From Palsa-892 sp963751615 (GTDB taxonomy: Bacteria > Pseudomonadota > Alphaproteobacteria > Rhizobiales > Xanthobacteraceae), in assembly GCA_963751615.1 (NCBI GenBank), contig CAVVVG010000005.1:1240001-1304000 (forward strand): 64,000 nt of DNA, read 5' to 3'. Of this stretch, positions 7,827 to 15,684 are shown one piece after another (the first letter of the stretch is position 1; the number at the start of each line of letters is the position of its first letter). A program made the position numbers and the translations under genes. The notes under the pieces are model-generated. The model did no database searches. It was not told where the DNA came from and saw only the letters and a list, made by a program, of their open reading frames with translations.

Positions 7827-8617
7827 CGATCCGACTTGTAATCTTATCAGCGCTCTTGTTCACGGGCCTTGCATCGTTGATGCAACCGGCCAACGCTCAA
7901 AAAATAAAGCCAACCGATAACACAAAGGCCTCTGAAAAGCTGGACGACGGCGGAGGCATGCCAAACGCGTTGCAAGGATTCTCACGCAACAAGAACGAGC
8001 CCGTGAAAATCGAATCGAACAAGCTCGAAGTCCGAGACAAGGAGAAGCTCGCAATTTTCACCGGCAATGTTTTTGTCCAGCAGGGCGATACCACGATGCG
8101 CTGTCCTGAGCTTCGGGTTTTCTATGAGGGACAGGACAAGCCCGCGACAAGCGCATCGAAGACCGGCATAACCAAAACCACAGCCGATAAAAATTCGGCA
8201 TCTACTTCTGCCCTACCCACGCCAGAACAGACTTCACTGCCGGTGCCCTCCAAGACAGGAAAATCCTCGACGACGGAAAGCAACGTCCAAAGCCGGATCA
8301 AGAAACTCGAAGCTCTCGGCGGAGTAATTGTTAATAGTAAGGATCAGAAAGCGACAGGCGACCGAGCCGACTTTGAGATGAAAGCCAATACGGTGGTCTT
8401 GACAGGAAATGTTGTCATTTCGCAGGGGCAGAATGTCATGAAGGGCGACAGATTGATCGTCGACTTGAACTCTAGCCGCGCCCATATGGAAGCGGGTAGC
8501 AAGGGCGCTCCTGGTCGTGTGCAGGGCCTGTTTGTACCGAGTGATAAAGACGAAAAAACGAAGGATGGGACGGCGAAGCCCGGATATAAGAAGGACAAGA
8601 AGGCCCCCCCGCAATAA
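7823..8617 (+). CDS. lptA: LPS transport periplasmic protein LptA, with a low-complexity insert
   Basis: LptA forms the periplasmic bridge carrying LPS to the outer membrane. There is a clear signal peptide (hydrophobic LVILSALLFTGLASLM, cleavage expected after PANA, residue 25). Two OstA-type halves are visible: residues about 60-103 (KIESNKLEVRDKEKLAIFTG) and 158-225 (GDRADFEMKANTVVLTGNVV). Between them lies a Ser/Thr/Lys/Pro-rich stretch, about residues 104-157, which a compact LptA would not need. A Lys/Asp-rich tail ends the protein. The length of 264 is well above the roughly 180 of E. coli LptA. It follows lptC with a 4-bp overlap. Confidence 0.9.
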   Translation: MTIRLVILSALLFTGLASLMQPANAQKIKPTDNTKASEKLDDGGGMPNALQGFSRNKNEPVKIESNKLEVRDKEKLAIFTGNVFVQQGDTTMRCPELRVFYEGQDKPATSASKTGITKTTADKNSASTSALPTPEQTSLPVPSKTGKSSTTESNVQSRIKKLEALGGVIVNSKDQKATGDRADFEMKANTVVLTGNVVISQGQNVMKGDRLIVDLNSSRAHMEAGSKGAPGRVQGLFVPSDKDEKTKDGTAKPGYKKDKKAPPQ

Positions 8618-8778
8618 TGGCGGCCTTAAACATTAATCCAAACGCGGCGTGCATTGCCACCTGGTTTAGATAGGCTTATTTGGCGCTTTACATCTAGGCT
8701 CCCAATGCTGGAGACGACGCGCTGAAAGTCCTTTCGTGGTTCCGTTCGAAGCCGACGCAGGGTGCCGATGAAACGCCC

Positions 8779-9747
8779 TTGGCCGATGCGTGGCGAATCG
8801 ACGAAGGTATTCCACAGCAAACGCAGCGTAGGCCAGCGCCCGAGAATCGGGCACAAGAATTTCGTGTAAAACCCGCGCCCCAACAATCTATTCAAGAAAT
8901 TCGCCGGTTGCTGGAGCGAACCGCTGAGGTGCCACAGAGTTCTCGAATTGTCGAACTGCCGTACGGTGGCGATCCCGCTCGAACGCCGCGCCGCGCTTCC
9001 CCGCCGGAACGTTCGATAGTGAAAGCGGGCGTACTTGCTGCTTCTGGTCTTGAAAAAAGTTACGGCGGCCGCAAGGTCGTGAATGATGTGAGCCTTAACG
9101 TCACGCGCGGTGAAGCGGTCGGGTTGCTGGGACCGAATGGTGCTGGAAAGACTACCGTCTTCTATATGATTATTGGGCTCATCAAAGTCGACGCTGGCCG
9201 AATTCATCTTGATGGCCACGAGGTCACGAAACTACCGATGTATCGCCGTGCTCGGCTTGGCATCGGTTATCTGCCACAAGAAGCATCGATTTTTCGAGGC
9301 CTGAGCGTTGAGGACAACATTCTTTCCGTCCTGGAAATTGTCGAACCTAGTCACGAACGCCGCATGGAACGGTTGAACGGTCTCCTTGATGAATTCGCGC
9401 TACACAAAGTGAGAAAGAGTCCCGCAATTGCGCTTTCGGGCGGCGAGCGCCGCCGCTGCGAGATCGCTCGCGCGCTTGCAACGAGTCCATCCTTCATGCT
9501 GCTCGACGAGCCATTCGCCGGCATCGATCCGATCGCGGTCGGCGATATTCAGGAGTTGGTGCGACTTCTGAAAGAGCGAGGAATCGGTGTGTTGATTACC
9601 GATCATAATGTGCGTGAAACGCTGGGCCTCGTGGATCGCGCCTATATCGTGCACTCAGGAAGCATACTGATGGAGGGAGAACCTGACGAAATCGTGGAAA
9701 GCCGCGAAGTTCGCAGACTTTACCTTGGCGAAGAATTCCGGCTGTAG
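8779..9747 (+). CDS. lptB: LPS export ABC transporter ATPase LptB, with an N-terminal extension
   Basis: LptB powers LPS extraction from the inner membrane with LptF and LptG. The ABC domain has Walker A GPNGAGKTT, the Q-loop YLPQEASIF, the signature LSGGERRR, Walker B FMLLDEPFAGID and the H-loop ITDHN. This domain begins near VKAGVLAASGLEKSYGG (GTG at 9019), the usual LptB length. Codons upstream are open back to 8698 and read like protein (KVLSWFRSKPTQGADETPL). I place the start conservatively at TTG 8779. A CTG at 8722, 8 bases after GGAG, is a serious alternative that would give 341 residues. It lies 161 bp after lptA (104 bp with the CTG start). Confidence 0.9.
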   Translation: MADAWRIDEGIPQQTQRRPAPENRAQEFRVKPAPQQSIQEIRRLLERTAEVPQSSRIVELPYGGDPARTPRRASPPERSIVKAGVLAASGLEKSYGGRKVVNDVSLNVTRGEAVGLLGPNGAGKTTVFYMIIGLIKVDAGRIHLDGHEVTKLPMYRRARLGIGYLPQEASIFRGLSVEDNILSVLEIVEPSHERRMERLNGLLDEFALHKVRKSPAIALSGGERRRCEIARALATSPSFMLLDEPFAGIDPIAVGDIQELVRLLKERGIGVLITDHNVRETLGLVDRAYIVHSGSILMEGEPDEIVESREVRRLYLGEEFRL

Positions 9748-9813
9748 AAGGAGTAAAATTCCTCTAATGAATCTCATCATGAGCCCGTCAGGGTCGCAGA
9801 GGCGGCAAGATTA

Positions 9814-11355
9814 ATGGCGCTATCGCAAAAGCTGGAACTACGGCAGGGCCAGGCGCTCGTTATGACGCCGCAACTCATGCAGGCGATCAAGCTGCTGCAG
9901 TTGTCAAACCTCGATCTCGTCGCTTACGTCGAGGCGGAGCTGGAACGCAATCCACTACTGGAACGCTCCGAAGAAGAATCGGTTGCCGCCGAAAATTCTT
10001 TACAGGGTGGCGAATTATCAACGGGCAGCGAAAATATTTCGACCCCCATTAGCGACGACAATCGTCCCGCAGAAGCAACGGAAACGGGCCAAGTCGATGA
10101 GACGCTCGACAGCAATTTTGAAAATAACTTCCCAGATGATTCGGCTGATATCGCCCCGCGTACACAGGCAGCGGAAGCGCCCGGCTATTCCGAATGGGCG
10201 AATGTGGGTGGTGGAGGCCGCGACGAGGACAACTACAATCTTGAAGCTTTCGTATCTGCCGAAATCACGCTCGCCGACCATTTGGGACGCCAGTTAACGC
10301 TCACCGCGATGAAACCGGTACAGCGCATGATTGGTCAATATTTGATCAATTTAGTTGACGAGGCAGGATACCTTCGTGGCGATCTCGAAGCGATCGCGGA
10401 AAAACTTGGCGCACCCATTCAGGAAATCGACAGAGTTCTTGCTACGCTTCAAACCTTTGATCCCCCGGGCGTTTGCGCGCGTGATCTTACTGAATGTCTC
10501 TCGATCCAGCTGAAGGAACGGGACCGTTACGATCCCGCGATGGCGGCGCTGGTTGCTAATCTGGATCTCCTTGCCAAACGCGATCTCAATTTGTTGAGGC
10601 ACGTGACAGGCGTCGATGAAGAAGACCTTACCGATATGATCGGGGAAATTCGCCGGCTTAATCCTAAACCCGGCCTCGCTTTCGGCGGAGGCGTCGTGCA
10701 ACCGATTGTGCCCGATGTGTTCGTGCGGCCGACGCCGAACGGAGCCTGGAATGTGGAACTCAACGCCGACACATTGCCGCGCGTGCTGGTCAATCAGAAT
10801 TACTATGCGAATGTGCAAAAAACCGCGAAAACCGAAAAAGAGAAGACGTTTCTGTCGGAATGTTTGCAGACGGCCAACTGGCTTACGCGTTCTCTTGACC
10901 AGCGCGCCCGGACGATTTTAAAGGTTTCAACGGAGATTGTACGCCAGCAAGATGCATTTCTTGCTCATGGTGTTCAACATTTGCGTCCCCTCAATCTCCG
11001 CATTGTCGCGGATGCGATTGGCATGCACGAATCGACCGTGTCGCGGGTTACTGCGAATAAATACATGGCGACGCCTCGCGGAATTTTCGAATTGAAGTAT
11101 TTCTTCTCGTCCTCGATCGCAGCCGCCGATGGCGGCGAAGCGCATTCGGCCGAGGCGGTGCGCGATCGAATCAAGCGCATGATCGATGCGGAAGCTTCAG
11201 ACGATATTCTGTCTGACGACACGATCGTGCAGCGTTTGAAAGGCGATGGCGTTGATATTGCTCGCCGCACAGTGGCGAAATATCGCGAAGCGATGCGAAT
11301 TCCGTCCTCGGTGCAACGGCGACGCGAAAAGCAATCACCAAAACTGGCAGGCTAG
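9814..11355 (+). CDS. rpoN: RNA polymerase sigma-54 factor RpoN
   Basis: Sigma-54 directs RNA polymerase to -24/-12 promoters and needs AAA+ enhancer-binding activators. At 513 residues it has the N-terminal glutamine-rich activator-response region (LELRQGQALVMTPQLMQAIKLLQLSN), an acidic region II, the core-binding domain, and the DNA-binding part with an HTH near LRIVADAIGMHESTVSRV. The C-terminal RpoN box is present as ARRTVAKYREAMRIPSS. It follows lptB by 66 bp, an order shared by many proteobacteria. ptsN follows, but the hpf gene usually found between them is absent here. Confidence 0.97.
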   Translation: MALSQKLELRQGQALVMTPQLMQAIKLLQLSNLDLVAYVEAELERNPLLERSEEESVAAENSLQGGELSTGSENISTPISDDNRPAEATETGQVDETLDSNFENNFPDDSADIAPRTQAAEAPGYSEWANVGGGGRDEDNYNLEAFVSAEITLADHLGRQLTLTAMKPVQRMIGQYLINLVDEAGYLRGDLEAIAEKLGAPIQEIDRVLATLQTFDPPGVCARDLTECLSIQLKERDRYDPAMAALVANLDLLAKRDLNLLRHVTGVDEEDLTDMIGEIRRLNPKPGLAFGGGVVQPIVPDVFVRPTPNGAWNVELNADTLPRVLVNQNYYANVQKTAKTEKEKTFLSECLQTANWLTRSLDQRARTILKVSTEIVRQQDAFLAHGVQHLRPLNLRIVADAIGMHESTVSRVTANKYMATPRGIFELKYFFSSSIAAADGGEAHSAEAVRDRIKRMIDAEASDDILSDDTIVQRLKGDGVDIARRTVAKYREAMRIPSSVQRRREKQSPKLAG

Positions 11356-11486
11356 CGAATTATTCAGATCGATTTGCATTCGCTTCTGCGACCCATTGAC
11401 CCCCCGCGAGTCGATCACTATGGTCCCCCGCTTTCAAAACGAAAAACGGTTCCCCCGAGACCGGAAACCATCACGGATCAGAAGCA

Positions 11487-11948
11487 ATGCCGCTCAGCGA
11501 TATTCTCGCGCCCGATGCGGTCTTTCCCTCGTTAAAAGTCGCGAACAAGAAACAAGCAATTCAAGAACTCTCCGCTCAAGCCGCGAAGCTCACAGGGCAA
11601 GACAGCCGAAAGATTTTTGAGATCCTGCTGCAGCGGGAACGCCTTGGCTCGACGGGTGTTGGCCAAGGCGTTGCGATTCCCCATGGCAAGATGAAGATTG
11701 AACGGATTGTCGGTTTATTTGCGCAACTCGAAAAGCCGATCGATTTCGATGCGCTCGATGGCCAGCCAGTTGATCTGATTTTTCTGCTTTTGGCCCCAGA
11801 AGGTGCGGGGGCGGATCATTTGAAAGCGCTAGCGTTAATTGCCCGCGTACTCCGCGATGGGAAAGTAGCCGACAAGCTGCGCACTATTCGGGAGGCAAAA
11901 ACACTTTATTCGCTCTTGACGACGCCGCCGATCAATCACGCAGCTTAA
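11487..11948 (+). CDS. ptsN: PTS IIA-like nitrogen-regulatory protein PtsN (EIIA-Ntr)
   Basis: A 153-residue EIIA-Ntr protein, the last phosphate acceptor of the PTSNtr relay (PtsP-PtsO-PtsN). It signals nitrogen/carbon state and affects potassium transport in relatives. The phosphorylated His is in GVAIPHGKM (His66), and the fold shows LLLAPEGAGADHLKALALIARVL of the family. The start ATG at 11487 lies 131 bp after rpoN. Its stop is 17 bp from the stop of the converging DUF1150 gene. Confidence 0.95.
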   Translation: MPLSDILAPDAVFPSLKVANKKQAIQELSAQAAKLTGQDSRKIFEILLQRERLGSTGVGQGVAIPHGKMKIERIVGLFAQLEKPIDFDALDGQPVDLIFLLLAPEGAGADHLKALALIARVLRDGKVADKLRTIREAKTLYSLLTTPPINHAA

Positions 11949-11965
11949 CTTCCACAGTACTGGGG

Positions 11966-12226
11966 TTAATGTACGCTAACGGTCTCAAGTTCGTGCTCGC
12001 GTGCGCTAGCGATTGCCGCTTCGCGACTGTCAGTTAACATAATGGGCGTACCATCCGCCGCATGAAGGGCAAACAACTTCAATCCCGGGACAAGTTGCGG
12101 TGCCTTTGGAAAAAAGCTTTTCACGTTTTCGGACAGAATCGGTTTCACGTAAGCAATTTCACCTCCCCCCAGCACGGCGAAAGCCTCCGGGGTGAGTTTG
12201 ATAGCAAATTCGTGCTTATTTTCCAT
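11966..12226 (-). CDS. DUF1150 family small protein
   Basis: An 86-residue protein with no membrane segment. The central block EAFAVLGGGEIAYVKPI and the end GLKLFALHAADGTPIMLTDSREAAIA are the DUF1150 signature as I know it. The function is unknown. In Hyphomicrobiales the family often sits directly after a small heat-shock gene, as here (25 bp gap, same strand), so it may be part of the heat-shock response. The start has AGGAGA about 9 bases upstream. Confidence 0.85.
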   Translation of the reverse strand: MENKHEFAIKLTPEAFAVLGGGEIAYVKPILSENVKSFFPKAPQLVPGLKLFALHAADGTPIMLTDSREAAIASAREHELETVSVH

Positions 12227-12251
12227 TATATTAGTTCTCCTACTCGTTCAC

Positions 12252-12680
12252 TCAATCGTTCGCCGAGATATTGATTCGGCGCACAGGTCGCACTGTCTCC
12301 GGGCGCTCCAAATCGATCGACAGAAGTCCGTCATGCAGATCGGCGTTAGTTACCTGCATGCCATCGGCAAGCAAGAACGTGCGCTGAAATTGCCGGGCCG
12401 CGATCCCACGGTGCAGAAAAATCCGATTCTGATCTGGTTCATTCTGGCGTCCACGGATAAGGAGTTCTTTGTCCTCAACCATGACCTCGAGTTCTTCGCG
12501 GGTGAATCCAGCCACAGCAAGCGTGATGCGAAGCCGTTCCGGTCGTAAGCCATCGCGCGCTAAACGCTCTATATTATAGGGCGGGTAGCTATCGCCAGCT
12601 TTTGCGACCCTATCAAAAGCCCGTTCAATCTCCTCGAAGCCGAGGAGAAAAGGGCTCGAAAGTGAAGGCAGTCTGGACAT
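12252..12680 (-). CDS. Small heat-shock protein, Hsp20 family
   Basis: A 142-residue alpha-crystallin-type chaperone that holds unfolding proteins. The N-terminal arm MSRLPSLSSPFLLGFEEIERAFDR matches class A rhizobial Hsp20/IbpA-like proteins. The crystallin domain runs from about residue 35 (YPPYNIERLARDGLRPERLRI) to 130, with the usual ELLIRGRQ and HRGIAARQFQRTF blocks. The start ATG at 12680 lies 9 bases after GAGG. The frame continues open upstream through tRNA-Ala, but this is chance. The leader resembles a ROSE element (see the separate entry). The DUF1150 gene follows in the same transcript. Confidence 0.93.
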   Translation of the reverse strand: MSRLPSLSSPFLLGFEEIERAFDRVAKAGDSYPPYNIERLARDGLRPERLRITLAVAGFTREELEVMVEDKELLIRGRQNEPDQNRIFLHRGIAARQFQRTFLLADGMQVTNADLHDGLLSIDLERPETVRPVRRINISAND

Positions 12681-12790
12681 ATGCAAAGCCCTCAACCGAA
12701 GCGACTTTGTAGGGCCCAATTTTGGCACCCCGAAATTCGGAGTGGATATGGTGGTCGGGGCAGTAATGTGCAAGAGCCCGATAAAGGCTC
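12681..12790 (-). promoter_or_regulatory. ROSE-like RNA thermometer in the hsp20 leader
   Basis: The transcribed strand upstream of hsp20 holds a series of hairpins. GAGCC/GGCTC pair at 12774-12790. The 19-base stem CACTCCGAA...TTCGGGGTG lies at 12726-12744. A terminal hairpin at 12689-12704 pairs UCGCUU with the GAGGG of the ribosome-binding site. That UCGCU matches the U(U/C)GCU motif of ROSE elements, and its G is left unpaired opposite the Shine-Dalgarno. ROSE elements melt with rising temperature and free the site. The motif and pairing are seen; the function is inferred, and the precise ends are approximate. Confidence 0.5.
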
Positions 12791-12834
12791 GGGTAATTGT
12801 AGAAATTTGACGATTGTCAGAATTTAAGAAAATT

Positions 12835-12910
<76 letters not shown>

Positions 12911-12963
12911 AACTAGGCAAGCCGAAACGCTTTCCGGCGCGCCGTCTAGGCGCTCCCTGTGCG

Positions 12964-13374
12964 CTAGGTCTCCTCTTCTTTTTCTTCAATACCATCGCCG
13001 ATGAGATCGGTGACGTTGCTGGCTTCCTCTTCTTCCTCTTCGAGGAAGGTATCATCATCGCCATCCGCAACCTCGACGTCATCCTCATCGGCTTCAATAT
13101 CGGGAGAGGCGCCCTTTACGCCTGATTTCACTTTTTTCTCTGCTTCGGCCGCTTCCTCTAGCGAGATCACTTCGGCTCCCGCCGGCTGAGCAACTTCTTC
13201 TTCGACCGGTGCAGGCGTCGGCACGGCGGCAGCCGTCTGGCGACGCGTGGGTGTCGCAGCGGCTTCGTAAACCGTTCCGCACTTCGGACAAATGATGGGA
13301 CTGCGCGCGAGGTCATAAAATTTTGCCCCGCAGTTACCACACAACCGTTTGATGCCAAGCTCCGGCTTCGCCAC
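12964..13374 (-). CDS. FYDLN acid-domain (TIGR02300) zinc-ribbon protein
   Basis: A 136-residue protein. Its N-terminal zinc-ribbon half is MAKPELGIKRLCGNCGAKF, followed by YDLARSPIICPKCGTVYE with two CxxC pairs. The second half is a very acidic tail rich in Glu and Asp (EADEDDVEVADGDDDTFL). The family is restricted largely to alphaproteobacteria and has no known function. A GTG start at 13374 fits because AGGAG lies 8 bases before it; the longer frame open to 13440 lacks homology to the family start. Upstream are tRNA-Ala on one side and the divergent aroA on the other (146 bp). Confidence 0.88.
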   Translation of the reverse strand: MAKPELGIKRLCGNCGAKFYDLARSPIICPKCGTVYEAAATPTRRQTAAAVPTPAPVEEEVAQPAGAEVISLEEAAEAEKKVKSGVKGASPDIEADEDDVEVADGDDDTFLEEEEEEASNVTDLIGDGIEEKEEET

Positions 13375-13520
13375 AGCCTTCGCTCCTATGCTAATTGGAA
13401 AAGGGGTGTTTCCATTGAACCGCACCCCCGTGGCTGTCAAGCGTCAAAAAGCTCATTTTTGCGCTTCGTGACGACATATGATGCGCGTGATAGAGCCTCG
13501 CTGATACTAGTAAAGACACC

Positions 13521-14865
13521 GTGACCCAAAAGACACAAGCAATCTTACCGCTTACCGCCCATCGCTCGGGGCCGATTAACGGCCGCGTACGTATACCGGG
13601 CGACAAGTCTATTTCGCACCGCGCGCTCCTTTTCGGGCTATTGGCGGTCGGCGAAACGTCAATTGAAGGTCTGCTGGAAGGCGAAGATGTGCTCGCGACG
13701 GCACGTGCCTGCACCCAATTTGGCGCAAATGTAAAACGATTAGCTCCGGGTTCATGGCGGGTGATGGGCGCCGGGCTCGGTTCGTTGCTCGCGCCTATAC
13801 AGGAGATCGACTTTGGGAATTCGGGGACAGGCGTTCGGCTGGTGATGGGCGTTGTCGGGGCTCATCCGATCGAAGCCGTTTTTGATGGAGATGCGAGCTT
13901 GCGCAAACGCCCGATGCGACGGGTCTTGGATCCACTTTCCAAAATGGGAATTGAAATAGTCGAACATGCCGATGGCGAACGTTTACCGATCCGACTCAGG
14001 GGTGCGCGAGATCCGATTCCCATTGTTTACGAAATGCCCGTGCCGTCGGCGCAGGTGAAATCCGCTGTACTATTGTGCGGGCTCGGAACACCCGGCGAGA
14101 CGACGGTGGTCGAACGGGAGGCGACGCGCGATCATACCGAGCGGATGTTACAATATTTTGGAGCGGACGTGACTGTTGAGCCGCATGGGCAGCATGGCCG
14201 TAAAATCAAACTGAAAGGGCGTCCCGAGCTGGGTCCGCAAAAATTGCGCGTACCAGCCGACCCTTCTTCGGCCGCATTTCCGCTAACTGCAGCGCTGATC
14301 GTAAAAAACTCAGATCTGATGCTGGAAGGGTTGCTCGCTAATCCTTTACGGACAGGCCTTTTCGATACACTAAAGAAGATGGGCGCAAACATCGAAGAGA
14401 CGTCGCGGAGAGAAGAGAGCGGAGAAATCGGTCGTTGATCTACGGGTACACGCTTCGTCATTGAAGGGGGTCGATGTTCCCGCGTCGCGGGCGCCTTCGA
14501 TGATCGACGAATACCCGATTTTGGCTATCGCCGCGTCCTATGCCGAGGGTACCACCACGATGCGTGGACTTTCCGAATTACGTGTAAAGGAGTCGGATCG
14601 GCTGGCTGCTGTGGCCGCTGGTCTGGCGGCAAACGGTGTTGAGCATGAAGTAAAGGGCGACGATCTGATCATTCATGGAAGGGGCCGTGTTGCTGGGGGC
14701 GGCAAGGTCGAAACACATATGGATCATCGAATAGCCATGTCATTCCTTATGATGGGATTGGCGAGCGACAAGCCTGTCACCATTGACGATTCTTCTTTCA
14801 TCGCCACAAGCTTTCCCCGCTTTACCGAGCTCATGCGCGGGCTCGGCGCTGATATCCGCGAATGA
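13521..14865 (+). pseudogene. aroA: EPSP synthase AroA (class II), interrupted by a one-base frameshift
   Basis: AroA joins shikimate-3-phosphate and PEP, a step toward aromatic amino acids. The first part (13521-14438) has RVRIPGDKSISHRALLFG, SAQVKSAVLL and DPSSAAFPL; the last part (from about 14432 in another frame) has LKGVDVPASRAPSMIDEYPI and the terminal HRIAMSFLMMGLAS. They join without loss if one G of the GG pair at 14430-14431 is removed: reading then continues EIVVDLRVHASSLKGV. The restored length is 447 residues, normal for the class. An essential gene with a single-base change is often a sequencing error, but a real mutation is possible. The motifs match class II (CP4-like) enzymes. 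The GTG start is provisional. It overlaps cmk by ATGA. Confidence 0.88.
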
Positions 14866-15500
14866 TCGTTACGGTTGATGGGCCTGCCGCTTCCGGCAAA
14901 GGAACGATTGCGCGCCGGATTGCTGCGCATTTCGGGTTACCCTACCTCGACACTGGTCTTCTTTATCGTGGCGTTGCATGGCGTCTGCTCGATCGAGGTC
15001 AATCGCTCGACGATGTCGAAGCCGCCGCTCAAGCTGCACGTACCTTAAAAATTGCAGAGCTTAATCCAAAAAAGTTGAAGGCCAAAGGACTCGGCGATGC
15101 CGCTTCGCGTGTTGCCGCACTTCGGGAAGTCCGCGCGGCTCTTCTCGATCTACAAAGAGATTTTGCCCATCAACCGGGGGGTGCTGTGCTAGACGGCCGG
15201 GACACCGGAACCGTGATCGCGCCCGAGGCGGAAGTGAAAATCTTCATTGAGGCTTCGCCCGAATTGCGCGCAATGCGTCGCTATCGTGAGCTCCTTGCGA
15301 GTGACGAAAACGTGACCTACGGCTCCGTTCTCGATTTTATCCGTGGCCGTGATGCCCGCGATTCGAGCCGCGCCATAGCGCCATTAATACCCGCAAAAGA
15401 TGCGGTCTTGCTCGATACCACCGACTTAGATATAGAAGCCGCGTTCCGGGCCGCGCTTTCCATCGTGGAGGCTGCCCGGGCGGGCCGGGGACGGGGTTAA
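14862..15500 (+). CDS. cmk: Cytidylate kinase Cmk
   Basis: Cmk phosphorylates CMP and dCMP with ATP. The 212-residue protein has the P-loop VDGPAASGKGTIARR at residues 5-19, LDTGLLYRGVAWRLL (the NMP-binding start), DGRDTGTVIAPEAEVKIF and the arginine-rich region ARDSSRAIAPLI of the lid. The start ATG overlaps the aroA stop (ATGA), so translation is coupled. aroA-cmk-rpsA is a common proteobacterial order. Confidence 0.95.
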   Translation: MIVTVDGPAASGKGTIARRIAAHFGLPYLDTGLLYRGVAWRLLDRGQSLDDVEAAAQAARTLKIAELNPKKLKAKGLGDAASRVAALREVRAALLDLQRDFAHQPGGAVLDGRDTGTVIAPEAEVKIFIEASPELRAMRRYRELLASDENVTYGSVLDFIRGRDARDSSRAIAPLIPAKDAVLLDTTDLDIEAAFRAALSIVEAARAGRGRG

Positions 15501-15684
15501 GCCGTTCTCGTCGAGTTTGGAGGCAAGCCCGCCCCGCGCCATCCACTTGCGGTGGTTCCGGACAACCCAACCCATCCGCGCGGCCCCGCGCCGCGCAGCG
15601 AATTCAACCAGCGTTCGCTACGGCCTACCCGGTCGGGCGCGTGGTGGATTTTGAACGTATTCACAAATTTGATCAGGAGAAAAA

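Noticed and set aside
14461..14865. A separate 134-residue gene after aroA
   Set aside because: It is the last third of AroA in a shifted frame, with the expected C-terminal motifs; it lacks its own start signal.
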